A stretch of DNA of 64,000 nt, taken from contig NC_089981.1 in assembly GCF_036417845.1 (NCBI RefSeq), forward strand, positions 24,944,001 through 25,008,000, in the 5' to 3' direction. Positions 22,991 to 32,610 of the stretch are shown piece after piece. The first letter of the stretch is position 1. Each line of letters opens with the position of its first letter. The notes under the pieces are model-generated. The model was given only the letters and a program-made list of their open reading frames with translations. It was not told the DNA's origin and ran no database searches. The DNA comes from Apteryx mantelli (Eukaryota; Chordata; Aves; Apterygiformes; Apterygidae). A program made the translations under genes and the position numbers.

Positions 22991-24570
22991 TCTTCAACGT
23001 TTGTGTCTAGAGGCCAGTTAATGGATGGGGGGGGGGGGGGAGGGGGGAACCAGCCGGTTTGCAAAAGCCCCGTGGCAGGGCTGCAGGCGGCTGGTGGCCG
23101 CGGGCCCCCCGGGGGCGATCGGGTTCCCCTGCGCCATGCTGCCGTCGCGGCAGGCAAGGCAGCCACGGGGCCGGCTCCTCGGCCGCTCCAAGGCGGCGTT
23201 CCCCACTGGATCCACCGAAACCAAGGGGATTAGTAGCCAGTGCCTCGGCCCTGGTTTGGGCCTCTCTTTTTCCAATAGTACCAAAGAAAACCGGGGGAGC
23301 GCAGCCGCGCTTGAGCACGGGGACAGTGTTGCTATGTTAAACGCGCCTCTGGGATTTTTTTTTTTTTTGCTGTTGTGGAATCAGGGCTAAAAGCTTCCAA
23401 ATGTCACGGCCAAAGGTTTGCTACATGCACAGTTACTCCATGCAAATGGGACCCTGTAAGAGCGGGGCCAGCTGCCACCGGGCGCAGGGAGGACGTAAAG
23501 CCCTGATGCAGCACACTGCAGCGTGAGACCGTCCCTCTTGCTTCCAGAAGCCTGGGCCACCCACCTTCCAGAAAGTTGGGTTTTTCCCCCCCCCACTCTG
23601 TCTTGCTCTTACTACAAGCTGCTTGTAATTATACAAATTTGCAATCTCCTCTAACGCTATACAGCCCACTGCAAGAATTTTACCGATATGGGGGAGGAAA
23701 AAAAAAAGAACAAAATTACCGGTTGGAAATTGTCAAGTTGAAGCTATGGTCAATACAAGTACTTCACCTGATTGATAGACTCGTAGTCGTTTTCTTTCTT
23801 TTCCTGCAGGCTGCTCTGTCACCCCCTTGTCCCCATAGGGGTGGTGGATGCCCGGGCTGCAGCGTTGCTCTCGAGGAAGCACAGATCGGTTAGCGATAAC
23901 TGAGCCTCACAAGATAAAGCTTCAATAATTTTCCCAAAGAATTAGTTGTTTCTCCAGGCTTCTTGGTCATGGTGCTTTAGCGAAAAGCCCGTCTCAGTTT
24001 TTCCCAGTTATCACGTAGCAGTTTAACCAGACCTCAAAGCTGTGGAGGTGCAGGAAGATGATGAAGCCAGGAATTTACCTTTCTGTGTTGCAAAGCATGG
24101 GCATCCCCTTCGGCTTCGATCCTGTATTAGTCTAAAACGAAGAAGCCATTTTTCTGCCTTAGCAAATCACTAAGCTATGGGGGACTGGGGGAAAAGATGC
24201 AGGGTGTTAGAAAACAGAAGCATTTTATCATTGCAGGTAATTCCTGCGCTTGCTTTAGGAGCAGCTAGGACTAACTAGCCCTTACTAGATTGCATGGGAA
24301 AGCGCTTCAAAAGGAGCACGTGTCCAAGTCTCCAGCAGCCTCCCGTATTGCCACCGCCGAGCAGGATCAGACATCAGCGCACCTTCCCTCCTTGCTCGGG
24401 GGCTGCACTCAAACGCAGAAGGGTTATCCAGACTTTCCCCCCCTCCCACCGCCCAGCCTGGAGCCCCCCAAAAAGGGGAGCTTCCCCCCCTCCTCTTAAA
24501 GCACTACACCACTGCCCGCTCCACAAATATGCATCGACAAAAGCTACTGCACCACGGAATATGGTAATAA
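22991..24570. other. Intergenic gap between convergent SLC22A18 and PHLDA2
   Basis: About 1.6 kb separates the two 3' ends. It contains a G14 run (23027-23040) followed at once by a second G run, a T12 run near 23,357, and a GC-rich patch at 23,050-23,220. No coding potential was recognised. Confidence 0.75.
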
Positions 24571-24574
24571 AAAG

Positions 24575-25009
24575 TGAACACTTCAAGTAATTTATTTGGA
24601 ATGGACATATTAATGTAAAAGCAATATTAAAACTAATAACTGCTGAAAGACATTGATCAAAATAAATACAAATATAGATACTACAAATAATTTAAATTGT
24701 TTTTAACACCACCAGTCGGTGTTGAATCTTCCTTGCATCCCATAAATAGGAGATAATCGTTGGTGAAGCCATGCCACTCAAAACACGTGGGCGCTTCACT
24801 AGAAGTCCTTTCAAAAGTCTTTGGTTTCTTTTTGTGTTTTTTTTTTTCAAAAGCATCTCAGGCAAAGCTCGGGGCTCCTTGCTCAGCAGCCTCAACAGGC
24901 TTGGAGAAAAACCAAGCTGCTTCCAGCTTTCATCTTCGCTTTCCTTCATTGGTACCCTGTCCCGTTTCAGTCCAAGACACTTGATCTGGTTATCAGCCAG
25001 CGGTATGTT
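24575..25009 (-). terminator. PHLDA2: PHLDA2 3' UTR exon with polyadenylation signal
   Basis: This is the non-coding second exon, starting at 25009. It becomes AU-rich towards its end. AATAAA on the minus strand is at 24596-24591, so cleavage is expected near 24,575; the downstream sequence is only weakly GT-rich. UAUUUAU-type elements precede the signal and may affect stability. Confidence 0.7.
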
Positions 25010-25388
25010 CTAAAGGCAGCAAAAAAAGAAAAAAGAAAAAAAAGCAGGTTAGTTAAATGAACAGGGCAGCAGGGACCAAACCAGGGGCTTTAAAGGGAGA
25101 GCGAGAGCTCGGCGTTTATTCTTGCAGCTGGCACGTTTATAATGAATTCTCCAAGGAAAGCACTGCTGGGTGCTATTTCCTTACCCCCCCCCTCCTCCCC
25201 GCGACACCTACTAGCCTAATCGCACCCAGCACCGGCGTCGTTCCCACCGGGACCCCGAGCCGGGGGCGAGCCGCAGCCGGGGGCGAGCCGGAAAAAGCAA
25301 AAAAAAACAAACAAAAAAAACAAAAAAGCAACTAAAAAAAAAGGAGCAAAGAGGAGGAAAAAAGGGTGGTGGTGGTGGGGGGGCCCAC
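25010..25388 (-). other. PHLDA2: PHLDA2 intron in the 3' UTR
   Basis: On the minus strand the donor CAG|GTGGGC begins at 25388, 41 nt after the TGA stop. The acceptor GCTGCCTTTAG ends at 25010 and is preceded by a long T-rich tract and an ACTAAC branch-point match (25053-25048), about 39 nt upstream. The intron is 379 bp. Mammalian PHLDA2 also has a single small intron near the end of the gene, which supports the model. Confidence 0.75.
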
Positions 25389-25429
25389 CTGGTGCGGTGC
25401 CGGGGCGCTGCGGCGGGCGGGCAGGCGGC

Positions 25430-25828
25430 TCAGGGCGCCCGGGCCAGCCGCCGCTCCTGGGTGCCCGCCGCCTGCTCCAGCTCCTGGCGGCTCTTGAAGT
25501 CCTGGATCGCCCGCTTGTTCTGGAAGTCGATGAGGGCCATGGTGATGGAGGCGTTCCAGCAGCTCTGGTCCGGGCACCGAAAGTCAATCTCCTTGCGGTC
25601 CTTGGTGACGATGGTGAAGTAGATGTACTTGCCCGTGCGCTCCACGCAGTCCACCTTGAGGATGGAGCCGAAGCCCAGCTCCTTGCCCTTGGCCCGCTTG
25701 TGCCCGTCGGGGAAGAGGCTCAGGCTGTCCTTGGTCAGCACCACCAGCTTCTTCTTCCACAGCTGGAAGAGGCTGTCGCTGCGCTTCTCCAGCTCGCCCT
25801 CGCGGATCACCTCGGCTTGCATCTTCAT
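25430..25828 (-). CDS. PHLDA2: PHLDA2 (TSSC3/IPL), pleckstrin homology-like domain protein
   Basis: A 132-residue protein coded in one exon. It consists almost entirely of a PH-like domain (about residues 8-100) that in mammals binds phosphoinositides and represses placental growth and Akt signalling. Diagnostic segments are [19 protein letters not shown] near the N-terminus, [29 protein letters not shown] and SCWNASI, then a final helix ([19 protein letters not shown]). The start at 25828 gives the family N-terminus (MKMQAEV..). Human PHLDA2 is about 20 residues longer because of a low-complexity Pro/Ala-rich tail that is missing here; this protein ends soon after the PH helix, in RLARAP. 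The gene is convergent with SLC22A18 and lies downstream of NAP1L4 on the same strand, as in human 11p15.5. In eutherians it is maternally expressed; imprinting is not expected in birds. Confidence 0.97.
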   Translation of the reverse strand: MKMQAEVIREGELEKRSDSLFQLWKKKLVVLTKDSLSLFPDGHKRAKGKELGFGSILKVDCVERTGKYIYFTIVTKDRKEIDFRCPDQSCWNASITMALIDFQNKRAIQDFKSRQELEQAAGTQERRLARAP

Positions 25829-26170
25829 CCTCCCCGGTCCTGCGGCGGCTCCGGCTCCAGCCCCGGCTCCGGCTCCGGCTCCAGCGCGATGGCCGAGCCG
25901 CGCCGCGCCGCCGCCGATTTATTGCAATGAATCAGCGCCGGGCGCCTTCCGGTGCCCTCCCCCGGGAGCCGCCGCCCCCGCCGCCCCGCCCCGCGCCGCG
26001 CCGCGCCCCCCCGCGCCGCCCCGAGGCCGCGCCGACGGGCGCTCGGCCGCGGCGGGCCGTGCCGGCGCGCGCCGGCCCGTGGGAACCCCTCGGGCTCCCC
26101 CGCCACCCCCCGCCGCGGGTTCAGCCTCCCCGCGCTCAGCTCCGGCCCCCCCCCCCGCCTCCCCGTATCT
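25829..26170 (-). promoter_or_regulatory. PHLDA2: PHLDA2 CpG-island promoter and 5' UTR
   Basis: This is extremely GC- and CpG-rich DNA directly upstream of the start codon. On the minus strand a TATA-like AATAAATC lies at 25923-25916, preceded by TTGCAA. That would place the start site near 25,890 and give a 5' UTR of about 60 nt with no upstream ATG. The UTR contains an imperfect GGAGCC hexanucleotide repeat (25847-25884). The start site is inferred, not observed. Confidence 0.6.
25847..25884. repeat. GGCTCC hexanucleotide repeat in the PHLDA2 5' UTR
   Basis: Imperfect tandem copies of GGCTCC, with GGCTCCAGC and CCCCGGCTCC variants, read on the plus strand. In the sense strand it is a purine-rich GGAGCC repeat within the presumed 5' leader. 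Confidence 0.75.
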
Positions 26171-26313
26171 CTTTTGTCGTCCCTGAAATCACCTGATTTC
26201 TCCCCTCCTCCCCCCCCAGGGAGGGCTCCACCGCTTTGTTACGGTCCAGGCGCTACCAACACCAACACACCAAAAAAAAACCAGTCACAAGTAAGAGATT
26301 ATTCATTCAAGAG

Positions 26314-26352
<39 letters not shown>
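26314..26352. repeat. (ATT)13 trinucleotide repeat
   Basis: An uninterrupted ATT array about 400 bp upstream of the PHLDA2 start region. Confidence 0.96.
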
Positions 26353-27004
26353 TCAGAGATGCTATATAAGAAGCACATGCAGCTGGCCACTGCCTGCAGG
26401 CTGGGCCTCTTGCACACACCGCTTATTTTTTCACCCTGTATTTTGTCCCTATATGTGATATCACCTAATATCTGCCCCAACCCTCACGCAGCCCAGCGTG
26501 GCTCCCCGGCAGCCGCTGGTCACTGAGCTCATTGCTGTCGTTGCCCAAGCGGGATCGCGCCCGTGCCGCAGCGTCGCTGCTCGGACGGTGATACCCGGCC
26601 CCTGCAGCGCCTGCCTGGGGGGGAGCGCCCGGCTCTCACGGGCCAGGTTGGTTGTCCGGTTTAGCCAGAAAAAAGCAAAGATGGGGCTTTACTGAGATGT
26701 GGGGTATTTTTTTGTCTTCAGTAAGAGGAACACTGTGCTGCTAACTCACCTGCTGGGCTGCACATCCAGATTTTCTGGACAAATGTTAGTCTGTGCTGTA
26801 AAACAGCAGTGTTCCTGCCCAAAAAGCATTCATCAGCCCCTTCCGGACGTGGATCCGAAACCAGCCAGGAGCGGAGCTGGCTCACAGAGCAAAAGCCACT
26901 TTCCTTTTTTTCTAACAAACAGGGCTCCAAAACACAGCAAGGAATGAATAGTCTTTGTGCAGAGGAAATGGGACACCGCTTGAAAAAGAGCAACCTGGTT
27001 AAAA

Positions 27005-27007
<3 letters not shown>

Positions 27008-27073
<66 letters not shown>

Positions 27074-27092
27074 GGAAAAGGAAAAGGAAAAG
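27008..27092. repeat. (GA)n tract followed by GGAAAA units
   Basis: An almost pure GA dinucleotide tract to about 27,073, then AGGAAAAGGAAAAGG-type units to 27,092. It is all purine on the plus strand. The long RERERE and SLSLSL open frames here are products of the repeat. Confidence 0.95.
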
Positions 27093-28848
27093 GCAGCAAG
27101 TCTGGAGCAGTAAAAGGAACATCTGGAGGCTGAAGCGCCTTGTGCGCAAAGGCTACGGGACTTGGCATGTTTGCACACACCTTGCTTCAAAAGGACCATT
27201 AAGAAATAAAAGTCATGTTCACTTTTACATGCAACTCCCACCTGTGGGTGCAGGGTCAGCGGCACACTTTGGTGTTTGGCTTTCCACTCTTGCTTTTATC
27301 TGAATGATTTTCTTATGCATGTATCCATCATTTAAAAAAAATTCAGTGCCTCGCCCTAGTCTCAGGACAATCCCCTTGGCTTAGCACTGCCCAAGTTAGA
27401 AAATTATTGGAAAAAAAATTACATTATTAGAAAAAAATGTTGCTTTTAGCAAGTGGGGCTAGGAATTGCTCTCATGGGGCAATTGCTGATAGCGTAACAA
27501 AAGTTAGTTAGGTTTTGCAGCATTGGGACCCCAGTTTCCAACACATGTCCGTTGTTAGCAGACCTCTCCCCTTCTGTACATAACACGGTCTTATTAAGTG
27601 GATAACCACGTATAGGAGAGCCCAGAGCATCGAAATGCCATATTTCATATCTTTGTCATCATACAAAAATTCCGTAAAGGAGCTTTTAAAGCTTATTTAC
27701 CGTTCCTGGGACAAGAAGCACAGGTGCGAGACTGGGCAGTGCAAGCTAGTCACGGGATGTCTCCGAAGGGAGCGAGCCTCAGCAAGGGTTTCAAAGCACC
27801 GGGGCCAATTTGACCGGGGAAACAAGTGTCAGTGGCTTAAAAACAAACCAGCAGCCCAGCCGTAATCCTGCTGCGGGCCTTGCCGGGCAGCCGCTGCGGG
27901 GCTTGCCGCTGGGAGGGCCGCGGCCCTTTGCGTCGTAACCAGCTCCTTTTGCTTCAACGTGGCGCCTGCGGAGGGAAACCCCCTGCCAGCTGCAGCACGT
28001 TGGCGGCAGGGCAACCCGAGCTCTGACCCGCTGCCCTCGCAGCTGGTGACGCCTCGCTGGCTGCACGCGGCGCGGCTGGAGCTTTTCGGCCGAATTTGGG
28101 TTAATTTAAACACGGGCAGCGGCGGCGGTGGCGCCTCCGGTTGAGCCGTGCGGCATTCTCTCGTTCCATGTGCAAGCTCCGTATTAATCAGCGATCTCAC
28201 GTAGCCCTCGTTGCTCAATTTACTAATATTTATGCGACCGAGGCTCCCGTGTCCTACGCAGCCCGGCGGGTTTCGTCCGACTGACTCAGTCCGTTACCAT
28301 CGCGTGTTGTAAACTGCTGCACACAGTCATGTACCCGGCACGAGGGGACAGGAGAAAAGAAGTCATTTCCAGTAAACTTCTCCTGCACGAGCCTCTTGAG
28401 GATATGGCCAAATAAGGATACGTGCCGACTGAAACGTCCTCGGGGAAACTTCAGGCGCCTCGGCGTGACGCTGTGATTGGAAACGTGTGTGCTCTGCCCG
28501 GCGCTGGGCTCCCCGGCAGGAGCCGCCGGAGGCCTCGGCCGGTGTCCTGGAGCAGCTTCAGCCCTGCTGCTGGCTCCCTCCGTCCCGCACCGCCAGCACT
28601 AGGGCTCAGCCGGCCGCTTTCCTGGGGTTGAGACGATGGGGCTAGAAGGGGAGCGCCTATGTACGTACATACCTATGTACATACGTGTGGTCACGCAGGT
28701 GGCAGCCCCCAGACCCCGTGGCCAGGGTCCCAGGCGTGGGGAGCTGCTTGGCAGGGCTGGGGCGCGAGCCGAGCGTCCCCGTTTCCCTCCTCTCCCTGAT
28801 GAGCTCATGGCTTGCAGCGTCCTGTGGCCAAGGCTTTCCCTTTGCTTT

Positions 28849-28946
28849 TCTCTTTTTTTTTTTTTCCCCTCTTTTTTCACTTTTTTTACTTTTTTCTTTT
28901 TTTTTTCCCCCTCTTTCTTCTTTTTTTCCTTCTTTTTTCTCCTTTA
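28849..28946. repeat. Pyrimidine (T/C) tract, about 100 bp
   Basis: Nearly pure T and C on the plus strand, with T runs of 6-13 separated by C or CCCC; isolated A residues occur at about 28,879-28,889. Confidence 0.9.
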
Positions 28947-29520
28947 ACTAGCGATGTGCAAACACTAAGGGTGACCACTGAAAGGCACTGCCAGCTTGCC
29001 TGGCCAAAAACCAGCACGCTGGAGTGGAAGGGGTGTGTGTGTGGGGGGGGGGGGGGGCATGACGACACCGTGAGGTCATGTAGCTGTCAAGACTGGGGCT
29101 AGTTCCTGTTCCTGTTCCCAGGCAGGCCCCGCCGCCGCCTGCCAACGCAGCCCGGGGAGCCCGTGCGCGCTGCGTCTCCGCGGCTGACGTTCGCCCGCGG
29201 CTCACCTGCGCTCGCCCGCCTCTCGCCGCTTACTCACGCTGCCTCATGCCCAGCACCGACCCCACCTCGGCAAATATTTGCGGCATGCGCGGGGCATGTC
29301 ACAGGCGCGATCCCGGGGACCATCCCAGTTATCCTGATGCAATCCCTACTAGGGGAAGGGCTTTGAGTAAGGGGAGGAAAAAAAAAAAAAAAAACAACCC
29401 AGTAGTGCTCATCCGTGATGCAGTGGTTCCCTTTCTCACAGCCCCCACGGCCTGCAGCTGAATCACAGGGTGGGAAAGGGAAACCGTAAGTCATGGAAAG
29501 CTGAGGATGTGATTTTTGGG

Positions 29521-29656
29521 TTTTTTTTTTTTTTTTTTTTTTCCCCTCCCTGAAGAAAGGGGAATTCAGGTTAAAAAGAAGAAGAAGAAGAAGAAGAAGA
29601 AGAAGAAGAAGAAGAAGGAGAAGAAGAAGAAGAAGAAGAAGAAGAAGAAGAAGAAA
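29521..29656. repeat. T22 homopolymer and (AAG)n repeat
   Basis: A T22 run (29521-29542) is followed, after a 30-bp spacer, by an AAG/GAA trinucleotide array from about 29,575 to 29,656 with a single GGA interruption near 29,617. Confidence 0.95.
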
Positions 29657-32576
29657 AGCCACTGCAGGCACCAATGGGTTCACGTGCGCGGGTCCAGCCG
29701 AAGCAAAGCAGGGCGCTGCCACCCGCGGCAAACAAGGAGCTGCTGAACGGCGCCGAACGAGTTAAGCGCCTTGGCAGGCGGCCGGGGTGACTAAGTCGTT
29801 CTTCCAGCCTCAGTGGAGCAAAAGGCAAAGTCACAGAACTGGATGGGTTTCCCATAAGTGGGAGAGGCTTGCCAGAAATTACTAACTGGGCTTGCACCAG
29901 GGATCGCGCGATGGGAGAGGGCCGGCAGCAGCGGCAGCAGCTGGCCCGCTCCTGTGCGATGCTGGGCCGCGCGCGGTGGCGTCGGAGGCCGGGTCGCGGT
30001 CATGGTCTTGCCAGCAGCCCGCACACACGGCCCCCAGCCCCGGTCCAACCCCGGCTCCGCAGCCAGGGCGTTTCTGCTCCTCCATCCTCTTGTCCCTGCT
30101 GCTGTCCCGGGCAGCCCTGCTCCCTCCAGCCGCTGGGGCAGGAATTGGCCCTTTTGCCCTGGGTTTTTCTTCTGTGGGACCCTGAAATGCGATAATATGT
30201 GAAACCAGGAGGACCATGGCCCTTCTTATTGTGTGGGACCAGGGCCCCGTGCCCATCGTTGCCCAGCTGTTGCCACTGTGGCTCCTTCCCTGACCCTGGA
30301 TGCCCCTGGGCTTATCCGTGGCTACATCTCAGCAAGGTGCAACCTCACCCAGGTGGGGCCGGCCGGGCGCTTTGCCACCCCTGGCTTATTTAGCCACCCT
30401 AGTGATGTGATTCGGCTACACCAGCCCCACCACAGGGCGTCAGGGAGGGCGGCCGGCCTTGCCTCGCCGCGCCATGCCATGCCGTGCCATGCCAGGGAAT
30501 GGGGGCCGATGGGGATGGCGCGATGGGCAGTGGTTGCTCCGCGCGGGCGCAGGCGCGGGGCCCCTTGGCAGTGGCCGTGACTCAGCCCGCCCCTGCACAT
30601 GTTTGCTGAGCAGGTGAATCAGGCGTTTCGCAGAAGGGCCTTGGACTCCGCTTCCTTTTTTTTTTTTTTTTTTTTTCTCTTTTTTTGCTGCACCAATGCT
30701 GGCGCGGCTCTCTCTCTGCTGTTTTGCCTGTTTCCCGGGTGATGCGCTCCGCGGCAGCGATACACCCCTTGGAAAGACTGAGCATCTGATATTGCTTCCC
30801 CCCCCCCCCCCCTTTTTTCCTGGATGGCTGCAGCAGCCGCCCCTGCAGCTTGCACCTTTTTGCTTCCGCGGCAGTGGGCGCCGGGGATTGGGGCCGGGAG
30901 GGGGAGATTGGGGGGGGGGGGGGTGGAGGGAGCACACATGGGGCTGGAAGCAGCACCCCGGGAAAGGCAACAGGCTCGATGCAGCATCAGGACCGCACGT
31001 GCCCTCGTTCAGTGGTGGCACGAGCAGCTGGAAGGAAGCGCTACACAGCTATGGAGCACGGCACCCGCACTATGGTGTGCGTTACATGCAGCATGGCTAT
31101 TTGTAGCTTCCCGGGCCAATAAATCCTGAAATAAAACCCATCAGGGACTTCCAAGGGAGGGGGCCGGGCGGGCCGCAAAAGAGGGCTTAACTCCGCAGCG
31201 GCGGGAGGAAGTCGTAAAGCCATTACGCATTTCATTGAAACACAGGCAGGGAGGGGAATGGGAAAAAAAAAAAAAACCCAACGCACGGGATCAATTAGAG
31301 GCCAAAGTGCAGAGTAATAAAAATCCGGCTGGGAGTGGCCTTACTGAGTGACGAGTGGGGTTAATCCCCCTTTTTTTTTTTTTTTTCCCCAGAGGATAAG
31401 TCACCAGCTGAAGTAGGGAACCGCGCCGGCTGCCCTGCCCGGCCGGGGAAACCGTGCAGGCAGACCTGAACTCAGAGGCACGGCGAGACTGAGACGCCGG
31501 TTTGGGCTGTGCCGAGCCTCGCTGGTTCTCGAGGGCTGAGGCATCAGCGCCCAGCTGTGCCCAGCTGCCCCATCCCGGGCCGGCTCTCCTCCGGCTGCCG
31601 ACTGACCCGCGGTGCCTGGAGCTGGCTGAGGGGACGTGATCCCCGCGGACTCGGCTGTCGGCCGGGGCCGCAGCTAATTTTAGCCATGGCAAAGCCTTGA
31701 GCCCACAAGAGCTTGGGCACGACCAGCCCGGAAAGCTCGTTCCCAGCTCCCGGGAATTCACTTGCCCGCAGGCACCGAGGCCGGGGCGCGGACCAGGCGG
31801 CCGCTGGCACCATCTGTGGGGCCTTCCTTCCCAGGCCGCTTTTCGCACAAAACCCTGGAAGCTGCAGCCTGACATGACGCTTTCGCCCCATGAGCCCAAA
31901 CGCCCCGTGTCGCCCCAGGGCTTCACCCCAGCCCAGCCCAGCCCATGCCCGGCTCCCTGCACACGTCCGTCTGTCTGTCCCGGCAGGTCCTCCCCTTCCG
32001 CCGACCAACCTGCGCTTCCTTCGGGACGCAGTTTTGGCTTCGGAGGGCTTTTATATATTTTTTTATTTTTTTTATTTTTTATTTTTATTTTATTTTAAAG
32101 CTGTTTGTCCCTTTCTGACCTGCTGGCTGCTCCCCCGAGAGCCGCCTGCAGCTCGCCCGGGCTGGCAGCCGGCCAGACGCACCGGAGCAGGCGCAGCGCG
32201 ACCAGCGGCACTGCCGACGGGACGCCCGGCGGCACCAGCACGGCCGGTTCCTCAGTGAGCGCCGTGGGAAGGCAGAAACCTCCCTGCCGGGCTGCCAGCA
32301 CGCGGGAAGGGGGCTGGTTCCCCTCCCGCCGACACCACCTTTAATTAAAAATTGAAATCAGGTAATTGCCTCTTCATTAAAGCCAATTAAAGCCCGGCCG
32401 GCAAGGGAGGAGGTGGCACATTTTGCAACTGGCAGAGGAGCTGGGAAAGCCGCCTCGCAATTAAGGTGTCTGTTTGCTCCTGCCGCGCTCCAGCAGCTTC
32501 AGCAGGCGTTTGCTTTGAACTCAGGCTCCTGCTTGGGGCCCCTCGCGCGCAGCACGGGCCGGGGAGAGGCCAGCCT

Positions 32577-32610
32577 TCCTCCTCCTCCTCCTCCTCCTCC
32601 TCCTCCTCCT
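32577..32610. repeat. (CCT)11 trinucleotide repeat
   Basis: An uninterrupted CCT array in GC-rich intergenic DNA. It generates poly-Ser and poly-Pro frames that are not genes. Confidence 0.95.

Noticed and set aside
25397-25930. 177-codon plus-strand frame opposite PHLDA2
   Set aside because: Antisense shadow of the PHLDA2 coding exon; the PH domain on the minus strand explains the openness.
26809-27303. Frame with RERERE repeats and the reverse SLSLSL frames
   Set aside because: Translation of the GA microsatellite, not a protein gene.
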